Origin: an uncultured Muribaculaceae bacterium
GTDB lineage: Bacteria; Bacteroidota; Bacteroidia; Bacteroidales; Muribaculaceae
Assembly: GCA_910589095.1 (NCBI GenBank)
Contig: CAJUSN010000097.1
Span: forward strand, 1 to 9,567
Reading direction: 5' to 3'
DNA length: 9,567 nt
Shown: one piece after another, positions 1-7,343 of the stretch
Numbering within the stretch: position 1 is the first letter of the stretch
Layout of the letters: each line of letters opens with the position of its first letter
Position numbers and translations under genes: made by a program
The notes under the pieces: model-generated
The model's input: only the letters and a program-made list of their open reading frames with translations
Databases searched by the model: none
What the model was told of the DNA's origin: nothing

Positions 1-41
1 ATTTTAGATATTTTTTGCACCTGCTGTTCTCCCGGTTAGTG

Positions 42-701
42 TTACTCCAAGGTGATTGGAGCAAAGAATTCCGGACGATGGAAATCGGGCTCGGGTGTAT
101 CAATGGGGGCCCAACTTAAGAAGTGAGGGGTTGAAGTGAGGTCGGCACATTTGTAGAAGTTCCCTTTCATCTCAATCGGTTCTCCCTTGTATTCCAGACC
201 AATCAACTCAAGAGGTATAGCTACGAGGAGATTCCATGAGAACAGTCCTTCAAGTTCTTCAAAGGGACGGGTTCCACACGACGGGTATCTTTTTATGGTG
301 TCTAGTTGCTCATTGGTAAGCGGTGTGCCGGTATGTCTGTCTTCACGGCAGGCCGCGTGGACGGTGCCTATGCAGTTGAATTCAAAGTTGTAGTAGGGGA
401 GTTTTCCGTTAGGACACACAAAGAATTCCACGCATGAATCCTGGTGGACGGAAGAATTGTTTTCGTAGTTTACCGCACGCAGATAGTTGCAGCGAACAAA
501 GAAATCTATGTAAATATATTTCTCAGAATGGGCCACAGCTATTGAAGTTAGCGGCTTGTAGGGGAACTGTGACTGCCAGTTGAGGCAACCTATTGTTTTA
601 CGAGTCCCATTCTCATCAAGTCGGTGGATGATTTCTTCTGAGGTGAGATTGTCGAGCTCCGGTATGAAAGGTGTTTTTAGGGAGGGATTGGAAGTTGACA
701 T
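42..701 (-). CDS. CBM9-like (carbohydrate-binding family 9-like) protein, probably cytoplasmic
   Basis: This 219-residue protein resembles the small Bacteroidota 'carbohydrate-binding family 9-like' proteins, a beta-sandwich fold related to xylanase CBM9 modules. Family-like signatures are the strand with DSCVEFFV (about residues 88-95), the YYNFEFNCIGT strand (103-113) and the C-terminal block from SWAPIDTPEPDFHRPEFF (196-213). The domain fills nearly the whole protein; no catalytic domain is attached. I see no signal peptide or lipobox, and eight cysteines (39, 71, 90, 96, 110, 118, 142, 185) fit a reducing cytosol, so it is unlikely to be a surface glycan-capture module. The start is an ATG. 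It lies 22 bases after the exporter gene on the same strand with no promoter motif between, so the two are probably co-transcribed. The ligand and role are unknown; sugar binding is inferred from family resemblance only. Confidence 0.8.
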   Translation of the reverse strand: MSTSNPSLKTPFIPELDNLTSEEIIHRLDENGTRKTIGCLNWQSQFPYKPLTSIAVAHSEKYIYIDFFVRCNYLRAVNYENNSSVHQDSCVEFFVCPNGKLPYYNFEFNCIGTVHAACREDRHTGTPLTNEQLDTIKRYPSCGTRPFEELEGLFSWNLLVAIPLELIGLEYKGEPIEMKGNFYKCADLTSTPHFLSWAPIDTPEPDFHRPEFFAPITLE

Positions 702-723
702 ATTGTGAAACTTGTTAAATATT

Positions 724-1371
724 TTACATTGGTAGAAGATTTCTTATTGCGTGGACTGATCCGATCAAGGCCATTATTATGAGCAGACCGGCCATCACTC
801 TGTTTATTACCCACATGGAACGAACGTTGAAGTGGCTCCTCACTTTGTTTACAAAGAATGTGATCAGGGACCACCAGCAAAGCGCGCCGCCTACGATTGA
901 CAGATACCCCACCAGATAATGGTAATAATGGTAATTGGCATCCATAAAGTTGAATCGGGCAAACAGTCCTATTATAAAGAACAGTATGAGCGGATTCGAG
1001 AAGGTGAAGAGAAAGCCGGTGGCAAAATCACGCCAGTAATTGGTAGTGATATCGGGCGCTTTCTTGATGGCACGTGATGGATTGTTGCGGAAAAGGTAAA
1101 TGCCATATACAATAAGCACAACGGATCCAATGATCTGGAGGATGTTTTTATTTGATTCAATGAAGTCCGTAACAAGAGAGAGCCCCAGGCCGGATAGCAG
1201 ACAATAGAAGAGATCGGAGAGGGAAGCGCCAATGCCGGTGTACATGGCGGTAGCGCGGCCTTTATTGAGGGTACGCTGAATCACCAGCATGCCAATGGGG
1301 CCCATTGGCGCGCTGATAAACACTCCGATCATGAATCCGGAGAATGCTATGTAAAGCAAGCTCTCCAACAT
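724..1371 (-). CDS. LysE/RhtB-family translocator (amino-acid-type exporter)
   Basis: This 215-residue inner-membrane protein has the LysE superfamily pattern. A first helix runs into the hallmark APMGPIGMLVIQRTLNKGR (residues 21-39), followed by GASLSDLFYCLLSGLGL (48-64), a third hydrophobic helix (about 79-94), and the TGFLFTFSNPLILFF stretch (118-132) with the conserved Asn-Pro. Two more helices lie near 152-173 and 190-208. Length matches the usual 200-220 residues. Family members export amino acids such as lysine, arginine, homoserine or threonine; the substrate cannot be read from the sequence. The ATG start is preceded by a good Bacteroidota promoter, so the gene probably begins a new unit 61 bases after rodA, with the CBM9-like gene downstream. 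A role linked to cell-wall amino acids would be pure speculation from position. Confidence 0.85.
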   Translation of the reverse strand: MLESLLYIAFSGFMIGVFISAPMGPIGMLVIQRTLNKGRATAMYTGIGASLSDLFYCLLSGLGLSLVTDFIESNKNILQIIGSVVLIVYGIYLFRNNPSRAIKKAPDITTNYWRDFATGFLFTFSNPLILFFIIGLFARFNFMDANYHYYHYLVGYLSIVGGALCWWSLITFFVNKVRSHFNVRSMWVINRVMAGLLIIMALIGSVHAIRNLLPM

Positions 1372-1375
1372 GTCA

Positions 1376-1407
1376 CAAAATTACGAAATGCTTACGTGGG
1401 AAACAAT
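1376..1407 (-). promoter_or_regulatory. Candidate promoter of the LysE-family gene
   Basis: On the minus strand the octamer TAATTTTG (1383 to 1376) matches the Bacteroidota -7 consensus TAnnTTTG exactly. ATTG (1407 to 1404) matches three of four bases of the -33 TTTG box, with a 20-base gap, which is the expected spacing. Only four bases separate the octamer from the ATG, so transcription would start at or very near the start codon. Confidence 0.6.
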
Positions 1408-1432
1408 AGATAGGCATGTTTTTTTCCCTACA

Positions 1433-2902
1433 TTATCTGAATGAATGATGCTCTTTTCTTGCGGCGTCAATACGAAGCATAATGAACACCAGAATGGTAA
1501 AGCTCCATAGAGAGGAGCCCCCATAGCTGAAAAACGGGAGCGGAATACCAATGACGGGGCACAAACCAATTACCATGCCTGTGTTGATGGCAAGGTGAAA
1601 TATGAAATAGGAGGCCACGCAATAGCCATAGACCCTACCGAATGTTGTGGGCTGACGTTCCGCAAGATGCATGATTCTAAGAATCAAGACCAAAAACAGA
1701 AGCAGTACAGCACTTGAACCTATGAATCCTTCCTCTTCTCCGATTGTACAGTAAATAAAGTCTGTGTGCTGTTCCGGGACATATTTCAACTTCGTTTGCG
1801 TTCCGTTAAGGAATCCTTTGCCGAACAGTCCGCCGGAGCCAATGGCTATCTTGGATTGATTAACGTTGTAACCGGTTCCAAGCGGGTCATCGGCAATACC
1901 AAGCGCAACATTGATACGTTGCTGTTGGTGGACACGTAGCACATTATTGAAGGCATAGTTGACAGAAAAGAGGAATATGATGGACACTATTGCCGCTACG
2001 ATCGTATAGAGCAAACGGTTGCTTTTGAAACGTAGGAACATGAGCGTGCAGTAGGCGCAACCAATAAGTATGGTTGAGAGGAAGTAGACCATACCGGGCA
2101 CATCTACACCACATGCAGCAAGTATCCCTACTATTAGTCCGGTGCCTCCAAACCAGATGGCGAGGTTGCGCGCAACATCGAACATCTTGCAGTATCCTGT
2201 TACGATTGCCACCATAAGAATCATTATGAGAATAAATACGATGGCTTCGCCCGTGGGAATGCCAAGGAAAAGAGTCTGGGCATATTTGATGGCCACAACA
2301 AAAAAGGTCACAGCACATAACGCTGCCAGGAGTACCATTCCGCTCATGCCTTCTCTGAACAGTACGAAGAACAACGCCATGTAGGCCAATGCTGAACCGG
2401 TTTCGTTCTGTGCCAATATAAGAAAGATAGGCACAAATATTATTGAAAGAGCAAGTGCATAGTTCTTCGGATTGGCGTTGAGTTTGAAGTTGTAAGAATT
2501 GAACAGTTTGGCCAATGCGAGAGCCGTGGCAAACTTACCGAATTCGGCCGGTTGAAATCTTATGGGACCGAGCACGAGCCATGAACGGGAGCCATTGATG
2601 TCGGGAGCTATGAAGATAGTTACAAGCATTATGAACAGAATGGCCAGATAGATTGGGATGGCATAAGTCTCGAAAACATGAGAATCAAACAGCAGAATCA
2701 CCGTGGCGAGGACAAGTGACAGTCCAATCCAACGTATCTGTTTACCAGAGAATTCCGCTGGGTCAAGAAGTGATGCATTGTCAAAATCGTAGCTCGCGGC
2801 ATATATGCTGAAAACCCCCGCAATCACTAGGATTAGATATATCACCACCGTGAACCAGTCAATGTGGCCGAAAACCGATATGCTATTTTCCTTTGTTTGC
2901 AT
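1433..2902 (-). CDS. rodA: RodA, SEDS-family peptidoglycan glycosyltransferase
   Basis: RodA polymerises lipid II into glycan strands during cell elongation, paired with PBP2. The 489-residue protein has the SEDS hallmarks: NGSRSWLVLGPIRFQPAEFGK (103-123), SKIAIGSGGLFGKGFLNGTQ (350-369), PEQHTDFIYCTIGEEEG (376-392) with Asp381 at the position of the proposed catalytic aspartate, and PVIGIPLPFFSYGGSS (449-464). It is about 120 residues longer than E. coli RodA (about 370). The excess lies between about residues 190 and 320 as several extra hydrophobic segments, where E. coli RodA has one helix and a short loop. The PDLGTS-type motif reads NETGSA (166-171). The ATG start lies 20 bases inside the end of mrdA, which indicates translational coupling and a fixed PBP2:RodA ratio. 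The next gene has its own promoter, so rodA is probably last in the elongation operon. I see no clear hairpin-plus-U terminator after it. Confidence 0.96.
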   Translation of the reverse strand: MQTKENSISVFGHIDWFTVVIYLILVIAGVFSIYAASYDFDNASLLDPAEFSGKQIRWIGLSLVLATVILLFDSHVFETYAIPIYLAILFIMLVTIFIAPDINGSRSWLVLGPIRFQPAEFGKFATALALAKLFNSYNFKLNANPKNYALALSIIFVPIFLILAQNETGSALAYMALFFVLFREGMSGMVLLAALCAVTFFVVAIKYAQTLFLGIPTGEAIVFILIMILMVAIVTGYCKMFDVARNLAIWFGGTGLIVGILAACGVDVPGMVYFLSTILIGCAYCTLMFLRFKSNRLLYTIVAAIVSIIFLFSVNYAFNNVLRVHQQQRINVALGIADDPLGTGYNVNQSKIAIGSGGLFGKGFLNGTQTKLKYVPEQHTDFIYCTIGEEEGFIGSSAVLLLFLVLILRIMHLAERQPTTFGRVYGYCVASYFIFHLAINTGMVIGLCPVIGIPLPFFSYGGSSLWSFTILVFIMLRIDAARKEHHSFR

Positions 2903-4745
2903 TTGATGAAATGGTGCTGGTGTGAATCATTCTCTCTTCGATATACTTTCGGGATTCGGATACCTCGCCGTTGAGATACTTCTCGATTACGCAGCTTCCG
3001 ATTGGCACACCGAATGTGGCCCCGTAGCCGGCATTTTCCACGTATACGCACACGGCAATCTTCGGGTCATGGTAGGGTGCGAAACCGAGGAACACCGAGT
3101 GGTCGCGTCCATGAGGATTCTGAGCCGTACCGGTTTTTCCACACACTTCCACGTCAGGCAGATTGGCAAGTTTGCAAGTACCACCTGTAACTGCCATTCG
3201 CATACCTTCGGCTACTGACTCGAAATGGGCACGGTTGATGTTTGGGGTGCGTTTGTCAACATATTGTTTTTGGAGCACCGTGTCCTCAATTGATTTAACT
3301 ACGTGAGGGGTTATGAACCATCCACGATTGGCAATAGTGGCTCCGAGATTGGCAATCTGAAGAGGTGTAGCCATGATTTCGCCCTGGCCTATTGAAACTG
3401 ATATGATAGAGTTGGCTGACCATTTGTCCTCACCGTATATTTTGTCGTAAAATTTTGCGTTTGGAAGGAATCCTCGGCTTTCACCCGGTATGTCGATTCC
3501 CAGTTTGTAGCCATAACCAAGTTCTACGAGGTGAGTTTTCCACACTTCAAATGCCTTTGCTGTCGAGCCATATTTGCGCTTCTTGTCAAGCATGGCTTTA
3601 AGGCCCCAGCAGAAGAATGCGTTACAAGAGGTTTGTAGGGCGGGCTTCAAAGTGATGGGTGAGGCATGTGGGTGGCATCCCACTCTCAGGCCTGAATTTA
3701 CATATCCACGGCTGCAGGGGAAGCTTGTGCCTAAAGTGATGATACCTTCCTGAAGAAGGATCAGGCCTTGTCCGGGCTTGAAAGTTGAGCCCGGGGGATA
3801 GGCTCCCTGGATAGAGCGGTCAAGCAAGGGTCGGTGGGGATTGTTTCGGAGCTCTTTATAGTTTTTACCGCGGTCACGGCCAACAAGAAGTGCCGGGTCG
3901 TAGGAAGGGCTTGTGACAAGAGCGAGCACCTCGCCTGTAGATGGCTCAATAGCCACAACGGCGCCAATTTTACCTGTCATAAGCTTCTCGGCATACTCTT
4001 GCAGCTCGATATCGATTCCGAGGGTAATGTTACGTCCTGAGATTGCTTTTTTATCATGGGCACCATTATCATAATGTCCTTGAATCTGACCGAGCGCATC
4101 GCGGATAAGGATCTCTTCCCCTTTTACGCCACGGAGGTGTTTCTCATAGCTTTTCTCCACTCCGAGGTCGCCGGTGTAGTCACCACGTTTATAGTACGGG
4201 TCACGTTCTATGTCTTCGGGGGAAACTTCACGGATATTGCCAAGTATATTCGCGCCGCAATGATAGTTGTACTCGCGCATGATGCGTTTCTGGATGAAGA
4301 AACCGGGGAACCGGTACATTTTCTCCTGCATGCGACCATAGTCGGCTGCATCAAGGTGAGTTATGAGGGTCTGAGGCGAATAGGACGAGTATCCCGGGTT
4401 CTTGCGCTTATCCTTCATGTCGCGGAAGCGTTCTTCGAGTTGTTGCTTTGTCAGACCGAGCGTACGGCAGAAGTCAAGAGTGTCAAACGGCTGGATATCG
4501 CGCGGAATAACCATGATGTCGTAGGCGGGACGGTTGTAAACCACAACATTGCCATTGCGGTCATATATCACACCACGTGAAGGATATGTGGCTTTTCGCA
4601 AAAATGCGTTTGAGTCAGCGTCATCTTTGTATCTGTTGTCCAGTACTTGAAGATTGAACAGACGTATGATGTAGATCACTACCAAAATGGCAATGAATCC
4701 ACCTATAATATATTTTCGTTTTTCAAGATTATAATCTTTTCTCAC
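2883..4745 (-). CDS. mrdA: Penicillin-binding protein 2 (class B PBP, elongation transpeptidase)
   Basis: This monofunctional transpeptidase crosslinks glycan made by RodA. The 620-residue protein has a short cytoplasmic N-terminus, one membrane anchor (about 12-30), the pedestal/dimerisation domain with YPSRGVIYDRNG (54-65), and a transpeptidase domain with all three active-site motifs: STFK with nucleophile Ser320 and Lys323, Ser373-Cys-Asn375, and KTGTAQ (537-542). Cys344, Cys357, His358 and His360 lie between the first two motifs, in the region where E. coli PBP2 binds zinc. The start is a GTG at 4745; the next in-frame methionine is residue 78, past the anchor, so GTG is nearly certain. 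The start overlaps the mreD end by 17 bases and the 3' end overlaps rodA by 20. It is the expected target of PBP2-directed beta-lactams such as mecillinam, although activity depends on the species. Confidence 0.96.
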   Translation of the reverse strand: MRKDYNLEKRKYIIGGFIAILVVIYIIRLFNLQVLDNRYKDDADSNAFLRKATYPSRGVIYDRNGNVVVYNRPAYDIMVIPRDIQPFDTLDFCRTLGLTKQQLEERFRDMKDKRKNPGYSSYSPQTLITHLDAADYGRMQEKMYRFPGFFIQKRIMREYNYHCGANILGNIREVSPEDIERDPYYKRGDYTGDLGVEKSYEKHLRGVKGEEILIRDALGQIQGHYDNGAHDKKAISGRNITLGIDIELQEYAEKLMTGKIGAVVAIEPSTGEVLALVTSPSYDPALLVGRDRGKNYKELRNNPHRPLLDRSIQGAYPPGSTFKPGQGLILLQEGIITLGTSFPCSRGYVNSGLRVGCHPHASPITLKPALQTSCNAFFCWGLKAMLDKKRKYGSTAKAFEVWKTHLVELGYGYKLGIDIPGESRGFLPNAKFYDKIYGEDKWSANSIISVSIGQGEIMATPLQIANLGATIANRGWFITPHVVKSIEDTVLQKQYVDKRTPNINRAHFESVAEGMRMAVTGGTCKLANLPDVEVCGKTGTAQNPHGRDHSVFLGFAPYHDPKIAVCVYVENAGYGATFGVPIGSCVIEKYLNGEVSESRKYIEERMIHTSTISSNANKGK

Positions 4746-5250
4746 GTCGAGGCAAGGTTAGGCTGTCAATTCCAATCAGCAGGGCAGTGGTGAGCACAGT
4801 GCTTGCAACCACGCACCCCACAAGATGCCAGAAGTGGAACAGCGAGAGTGATTCGAGAGTAAAGGCAAGTATGCAGTACAGAAGAGACATGGTCAGAGCA
4901 TACTTGAAATAAGTAAGGAGTCCGAGCGAAGCGATGGATGGGAAGGGGTCAGTGAGTTCATCCTCGCGCGGGAAGTAGAGGTGAAGTATCGGTCGGCGCA
5001 GTGCAGCCATGATGAGGCAAGAAAGAGATGCAATCCCACCGGTGTCGGAGAAGAGGTCGACCGTAAAGCCCAAAAGAAATGCAATTGTAAAGAGCCATTC
5101 CTTGGAGATGCTCACCGGGAGTCGGAGGATGATATAAATGAAAGCGAACGGCACCGCAACACCGAAGAGGCAGATACGGTTGAGGACTATAACCTGCACC
5201 AAAAACAGCGCAATGGCTATGGCTATCATCTGTATGGATGTCTTTGTCAT
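4729..5250 (-). CDS. mreD: MreD, rod-shape-determining membrane protein
   Basis: This 173-residue integral membrane protein, rich in Leu, Ile and Phe, has about five or six predicted helices (for example 9-28, 33-47, 53-68, 113-130 and 140-158). It carries the MreD-type FLLGFTVDLFSDTGGIAS segment (about 58-75) with the conserved Gly, Asp and Gly-Gly. MreD is a poorly conserved family recognised mainly by length, topology and context; all three agree here. It works with MreC to link cytoplasmic MreB filaments to the RodA-PBP2 synthase in the inner membrane. The ATG start follows the mreC stop by 27 bases. The stop codon lies 17 bases inside mrdA, downstream of that gene's GTG start, so ribosomes finishing mreD can start mrdA. 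Confidence 0.9.
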   Translation of the reverse strand: MTKTSIQMIAIAIALFLVQVIVLNRICLFGVAVPFAFIYIILRLPVSISKEWLFTIAFLLGFTVDLFSDTGGIASLSCLIMAALRRPILHLYFPREDELTDPFPSIASLGLLTYFKYALTMSLLYCILAFTLESLSLFHFWHLVGCVVASTVLTTALLIGIDSLTLPRREKRL

Positions 5251-5277
5251 GACGGGCAGCTGTGTGGTGTAAGGTTA

Positions 5278-6141
5278 TTATTCTTCTTTTTCATTCATCT
5301 GTTGCTCTGTTGCAGCTTCAATTACTTTCAGTTCCTCCGCCATGTTATCAACAATGATCCGGACGGTGGAGAGTTTAGAGAAGTCAGTGAAGAGTTTAAC
5401 CATAAGAGTGTGGAAATTGTCATCATGACCCTTTTTCTCTCCAAGTATCACACCCACGGGAATCCCTTCAGGAAAACTTGTAGAGTAACCGGAGGTTATG
5501 ATTGTGTCACCCTTGTTGAATGTGGCGTGGCGGGGGATTTCCTCGAGCAGAGCCACGCGGTAATCATCACCATCCCATACGAGCGATCCGACGGTGTTCG
5601 ATGACTTTACTTTGCAGGAAAGTCTGAGGTTATTGTTGAGCAAGGAAATTATGCGGGCCGAATGCGGGCCTACCACATTTACCTTTCCTACCACACCGTT
5701 CTGGTCAACCACACCCATGTCGGGCTTAATACCGTCTAACGCTCCTTTCTGAATTGTGATGTAATTGTGAGGGCGGTGAACGGAGTTATTGATTACATGA
5801 GCCAGAATGAAATTATAGCGTTGCAGCGCTGAATCAACGGGATGGGTCTGAGCGTACTCCATGTCGTGGAACTGCAGCATCTGCTGCTTCAGAGCAAGCA
5901 GTTCAAGCTCAAGGTCACTGTTACGTCGCTGGAGGTCTTCGTTGATATTTCGGAGATTGAAATATGAGGTTACACCAGTGGCAGCGTTGTACACTCCAGT
6001 GCTGATAGAATTGGCCGAAGTGAGGTAGACCGAATGCTGATAGGGATTACTGTTGAACAGTAATATGCAACCAATGACGGCATAGACCGTGAACAAAATC
6101 CACGGTCGGGCCTTGATGAAGAAGTAAAGAAGATTGTTCAC
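5278..6141 (-). CDS. mreC: MreC, rod-shape-determining periplasmic scaffold
   Basis: MreC is a bitopic protein that connects MreB to the periplasmic synthases and is thought to activate PBP2. The 287-residue protein shows a membrane anchor (about 12-30), a helical coiled-coil segment (about 62-95), and the paired beta-barrel domain (about 115-265). The latter includes YITIQKGALDGIKPDMGVVD (127-146), GVVGKVNVVG (149-158) and a second-barrel GDTIITSGYSTSFPEGIPVG (211-230). The Glu- and Gln-rich tail is short. The start is GTG at 6141; an in-frame TAA lies immediately before it and the next methionine is residue 88, so no upstream or plausible internal ATG is available. It is 124 bases from mreB, the widest gap in the cluster. 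I find no perfect TAnnTTTG box or convincing terminator there, so read-through from mreB is the simplest reading. Confidence 0.95.
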   Translation of the reverse strand: MNNLLYFFIKARPWILFTVYAVIGCILLFNSNPYQHSVYLTSANSISTGVYNAATGVTSYFNLRNINEDLQRRNSDLELELLALKQQMLQFHDMEYAQTHPVDSALQRYNFILAHVINNSVHRPHNYITIQKGALDGIKPDMGVVDQNGVVGKVNVVGPHSARIISLLNNNLRLSCKVKSSNTVGSLVWDGDDYRVALLEEIPRHATFNKGDTIITSGYSTSFPEGIPVGVILGEKKGHDDNFHTLMVKLFTDFSKLSTVRIIVDNMAEELKVIEAATEQQMNEKEE

Positions 6142-6265
6142 TTACTTTTTAGACTTTCGGCTGGTGAATGGCGCGCACGCCTATCTTTGCTCAATGCCAC
6201 TACTCCTGAAGGGGAGAAGCGGCTTGGCAATTAAGGGATATGGTCCGCAGACGGTATGTTGCGCG

Positions 6266-7285
6266 TCAGCGGATAAGGAATGAGAACTTGTCGATGTTCT
6301 TGAGGGCAACTCCAGTGCCTTTGGCCACTGCAAGCAGCGGGTCTTCGGCAACATGGAACGGGATACCGATCTTGTCTGTGAGGCGCTTGTCAAGACCACG
6401 GAGGAGTGCACCACCACCGGCAAGATAGATGCCATTTTTCACAATATCGGCATAAAGTTCGGGAGGAGTGGTTTCAAGAGCATTGAGTACAGCCGTTTCA
6501 ATTCGGGCAATAGACTTCTCTATACAGTGAGAGATTTCTTGATATGAAACGGGCACCTCCATGGGGAGAGCTGTCATGACATTGGGGCCATGAACAATAT
6601 AATCCTGGGGAGGATTTTCCAGCTCGGTAAGCGCGGAACCTACATTCATCTTGATGAGTTCGGCAGTGCGTTCACCCACGCGGACATTGTGGACTCGACG
6701 CATGTGTTCCTGAATGTCGGCAGTGAGATTGTCGCCGGCAATCTGAATGCTGGTATTCGAGACAATACCTCCGAGCGAAATTACGGCGATTTCAGTGGTA
6801 CCACCACCTATATCCACAATCATGTTGCCTTCGGGTGCGAGAACGTCGATGCCGATACCGAGGGCTGCGGCCATGGGTTCGTAGAGCATATATACGTCGC
6901 GTCCACCGGCATGTTCTGATGAGTCGCGGACCGCACGGATCTCTACTTCGGTAGAACCTGATGGTATGCCGACAACCATGCGCATGGAGGGGCTGAACCA
7001 GCGGTTTTTAGAACTTGCTTTGCCAACGAGACCGCGGATCATCATCTCGGCAGCGTTGAAGTCGGCGATAACGCCCTGACGAAGGGGACGGATGGTGCGG
7101 ATGTTGTCATTTTCTTTGCCTTGCATTGGCTGAGCATCCTTACCTACGGCAATAAGTTTGCCGGTGCGCACCTCGATTGCTACGATCGAGGGTTCGTCGA
7201 TCACAATTTTGTCATTGTGAATTATAATTGTATTGGCCGTTCCAAGGTCAATAGCTATTTCTTTGTTAAATGAAAATAAACCCAT
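6266..7285 (-). CDS. mreB: MreB, actin-like rod-shape cytoskeletal ATPase
   Basis: MreB forms membrane-bound filaments that orient lateral cell-wall synthesis. The 339-residue protein is full length and has the actin-fold nucleotide motifs: phosphate-1 AIDLGTANT (11-19), the YEPMAAALG segment (135-143) with Glu136 at the proposed catalytic position, phosphate-2 IVDIGGGTTEIAVISLGG (156-173), GERTAELIK (204-212), and the adenosine motif GIYLAGGGALLRGL (285-298). The N-terminal MGLFSF is short and hydrophobic, resembling the membrane-contacting ends of other MreBs. The ATG start lies 58 bases after the purH stop. The region just before it is A-rich and has no Shine-Dalgarno sequence, which is normal for Bacteroidota. 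No promoter box is seen in the 58 bases, so mreB may be read from the purH promoter or from one inside purH. Confidence 0.98.
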   Translation of the reverse strand: MGLFSFNKEIAIDLGTANTIIIHNDKIVIDEPSIVAIEVRTGKLIAVGKDAQPMQGKENDNIRTIRPLRQGVIADFNAAEMMIRGLVGKASSKNRWFSPSMRMVVGIPSGSTEVEIRAVRDSSEHAGGRDVYMLYEPMAAALGIGIDVLAPEGNMIVDIGGGTTEIAVISLGGIVSNTSIQIAGDNLTADIQEHMRRVHNVRVGERTAELIKMNVGSALTELENPPQDYIVHGPNVMTALPMEVPVSYQEISHCIEKSIARIETAVLNALETTPPELYADIVKNGIYLAGGGALLRGLDKRLTDKIGIPFHVAEDPLLAVAKGTGVALKNIDKFSFLIR

Positions 7286-7343
7286 TGTAGTTAAAAGGTA
7301 AATAAGCTTGTTGAGGTTAAGTGGAGGAGAGAGTTATGGGTTG

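Noticed and set aside
1..41. Terminator after the CBM9-like gene
   Set aside because: An A-run is present on the minus strand but only weak ACC/GGT pairing; no real hairpin with a T-tract.
1384..1432. TAGG/CCTA pairing after rodA as a terminator
   Set aside because: Four-base arms with a 12-base loop are too weak to call.
4056..4580. 174-codon plus-strand open frame inside mrdA
   Set aside because: It lies entirely antisense to a well-supported PBP2 with intact motifs and looks like a reverse-complement shadow; no family resemblance.
4981..5604. 207-codon plus-strand open frame across mreD and mreC
   Set aside because: It is antisense to two recognised genes and its composition is that expected of a mirrored frame.
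6142..6265. GC-rich GGCG-TGCG-CGCC element and CTCC/GGAG pairing in the mreB-mreC gap as a terminator
   Set aside because: Stems are only four bases with no following T-run on the minus strand, so termination or RNA structure is not supported.
6181..6435. 84-codon minus-strand frame running from mreB into the mreB-mreC gap
   Set aside because: Most of it overlaps mreB in another frame, and the product has no recognisable features; the gap alone holds no convincing gene.
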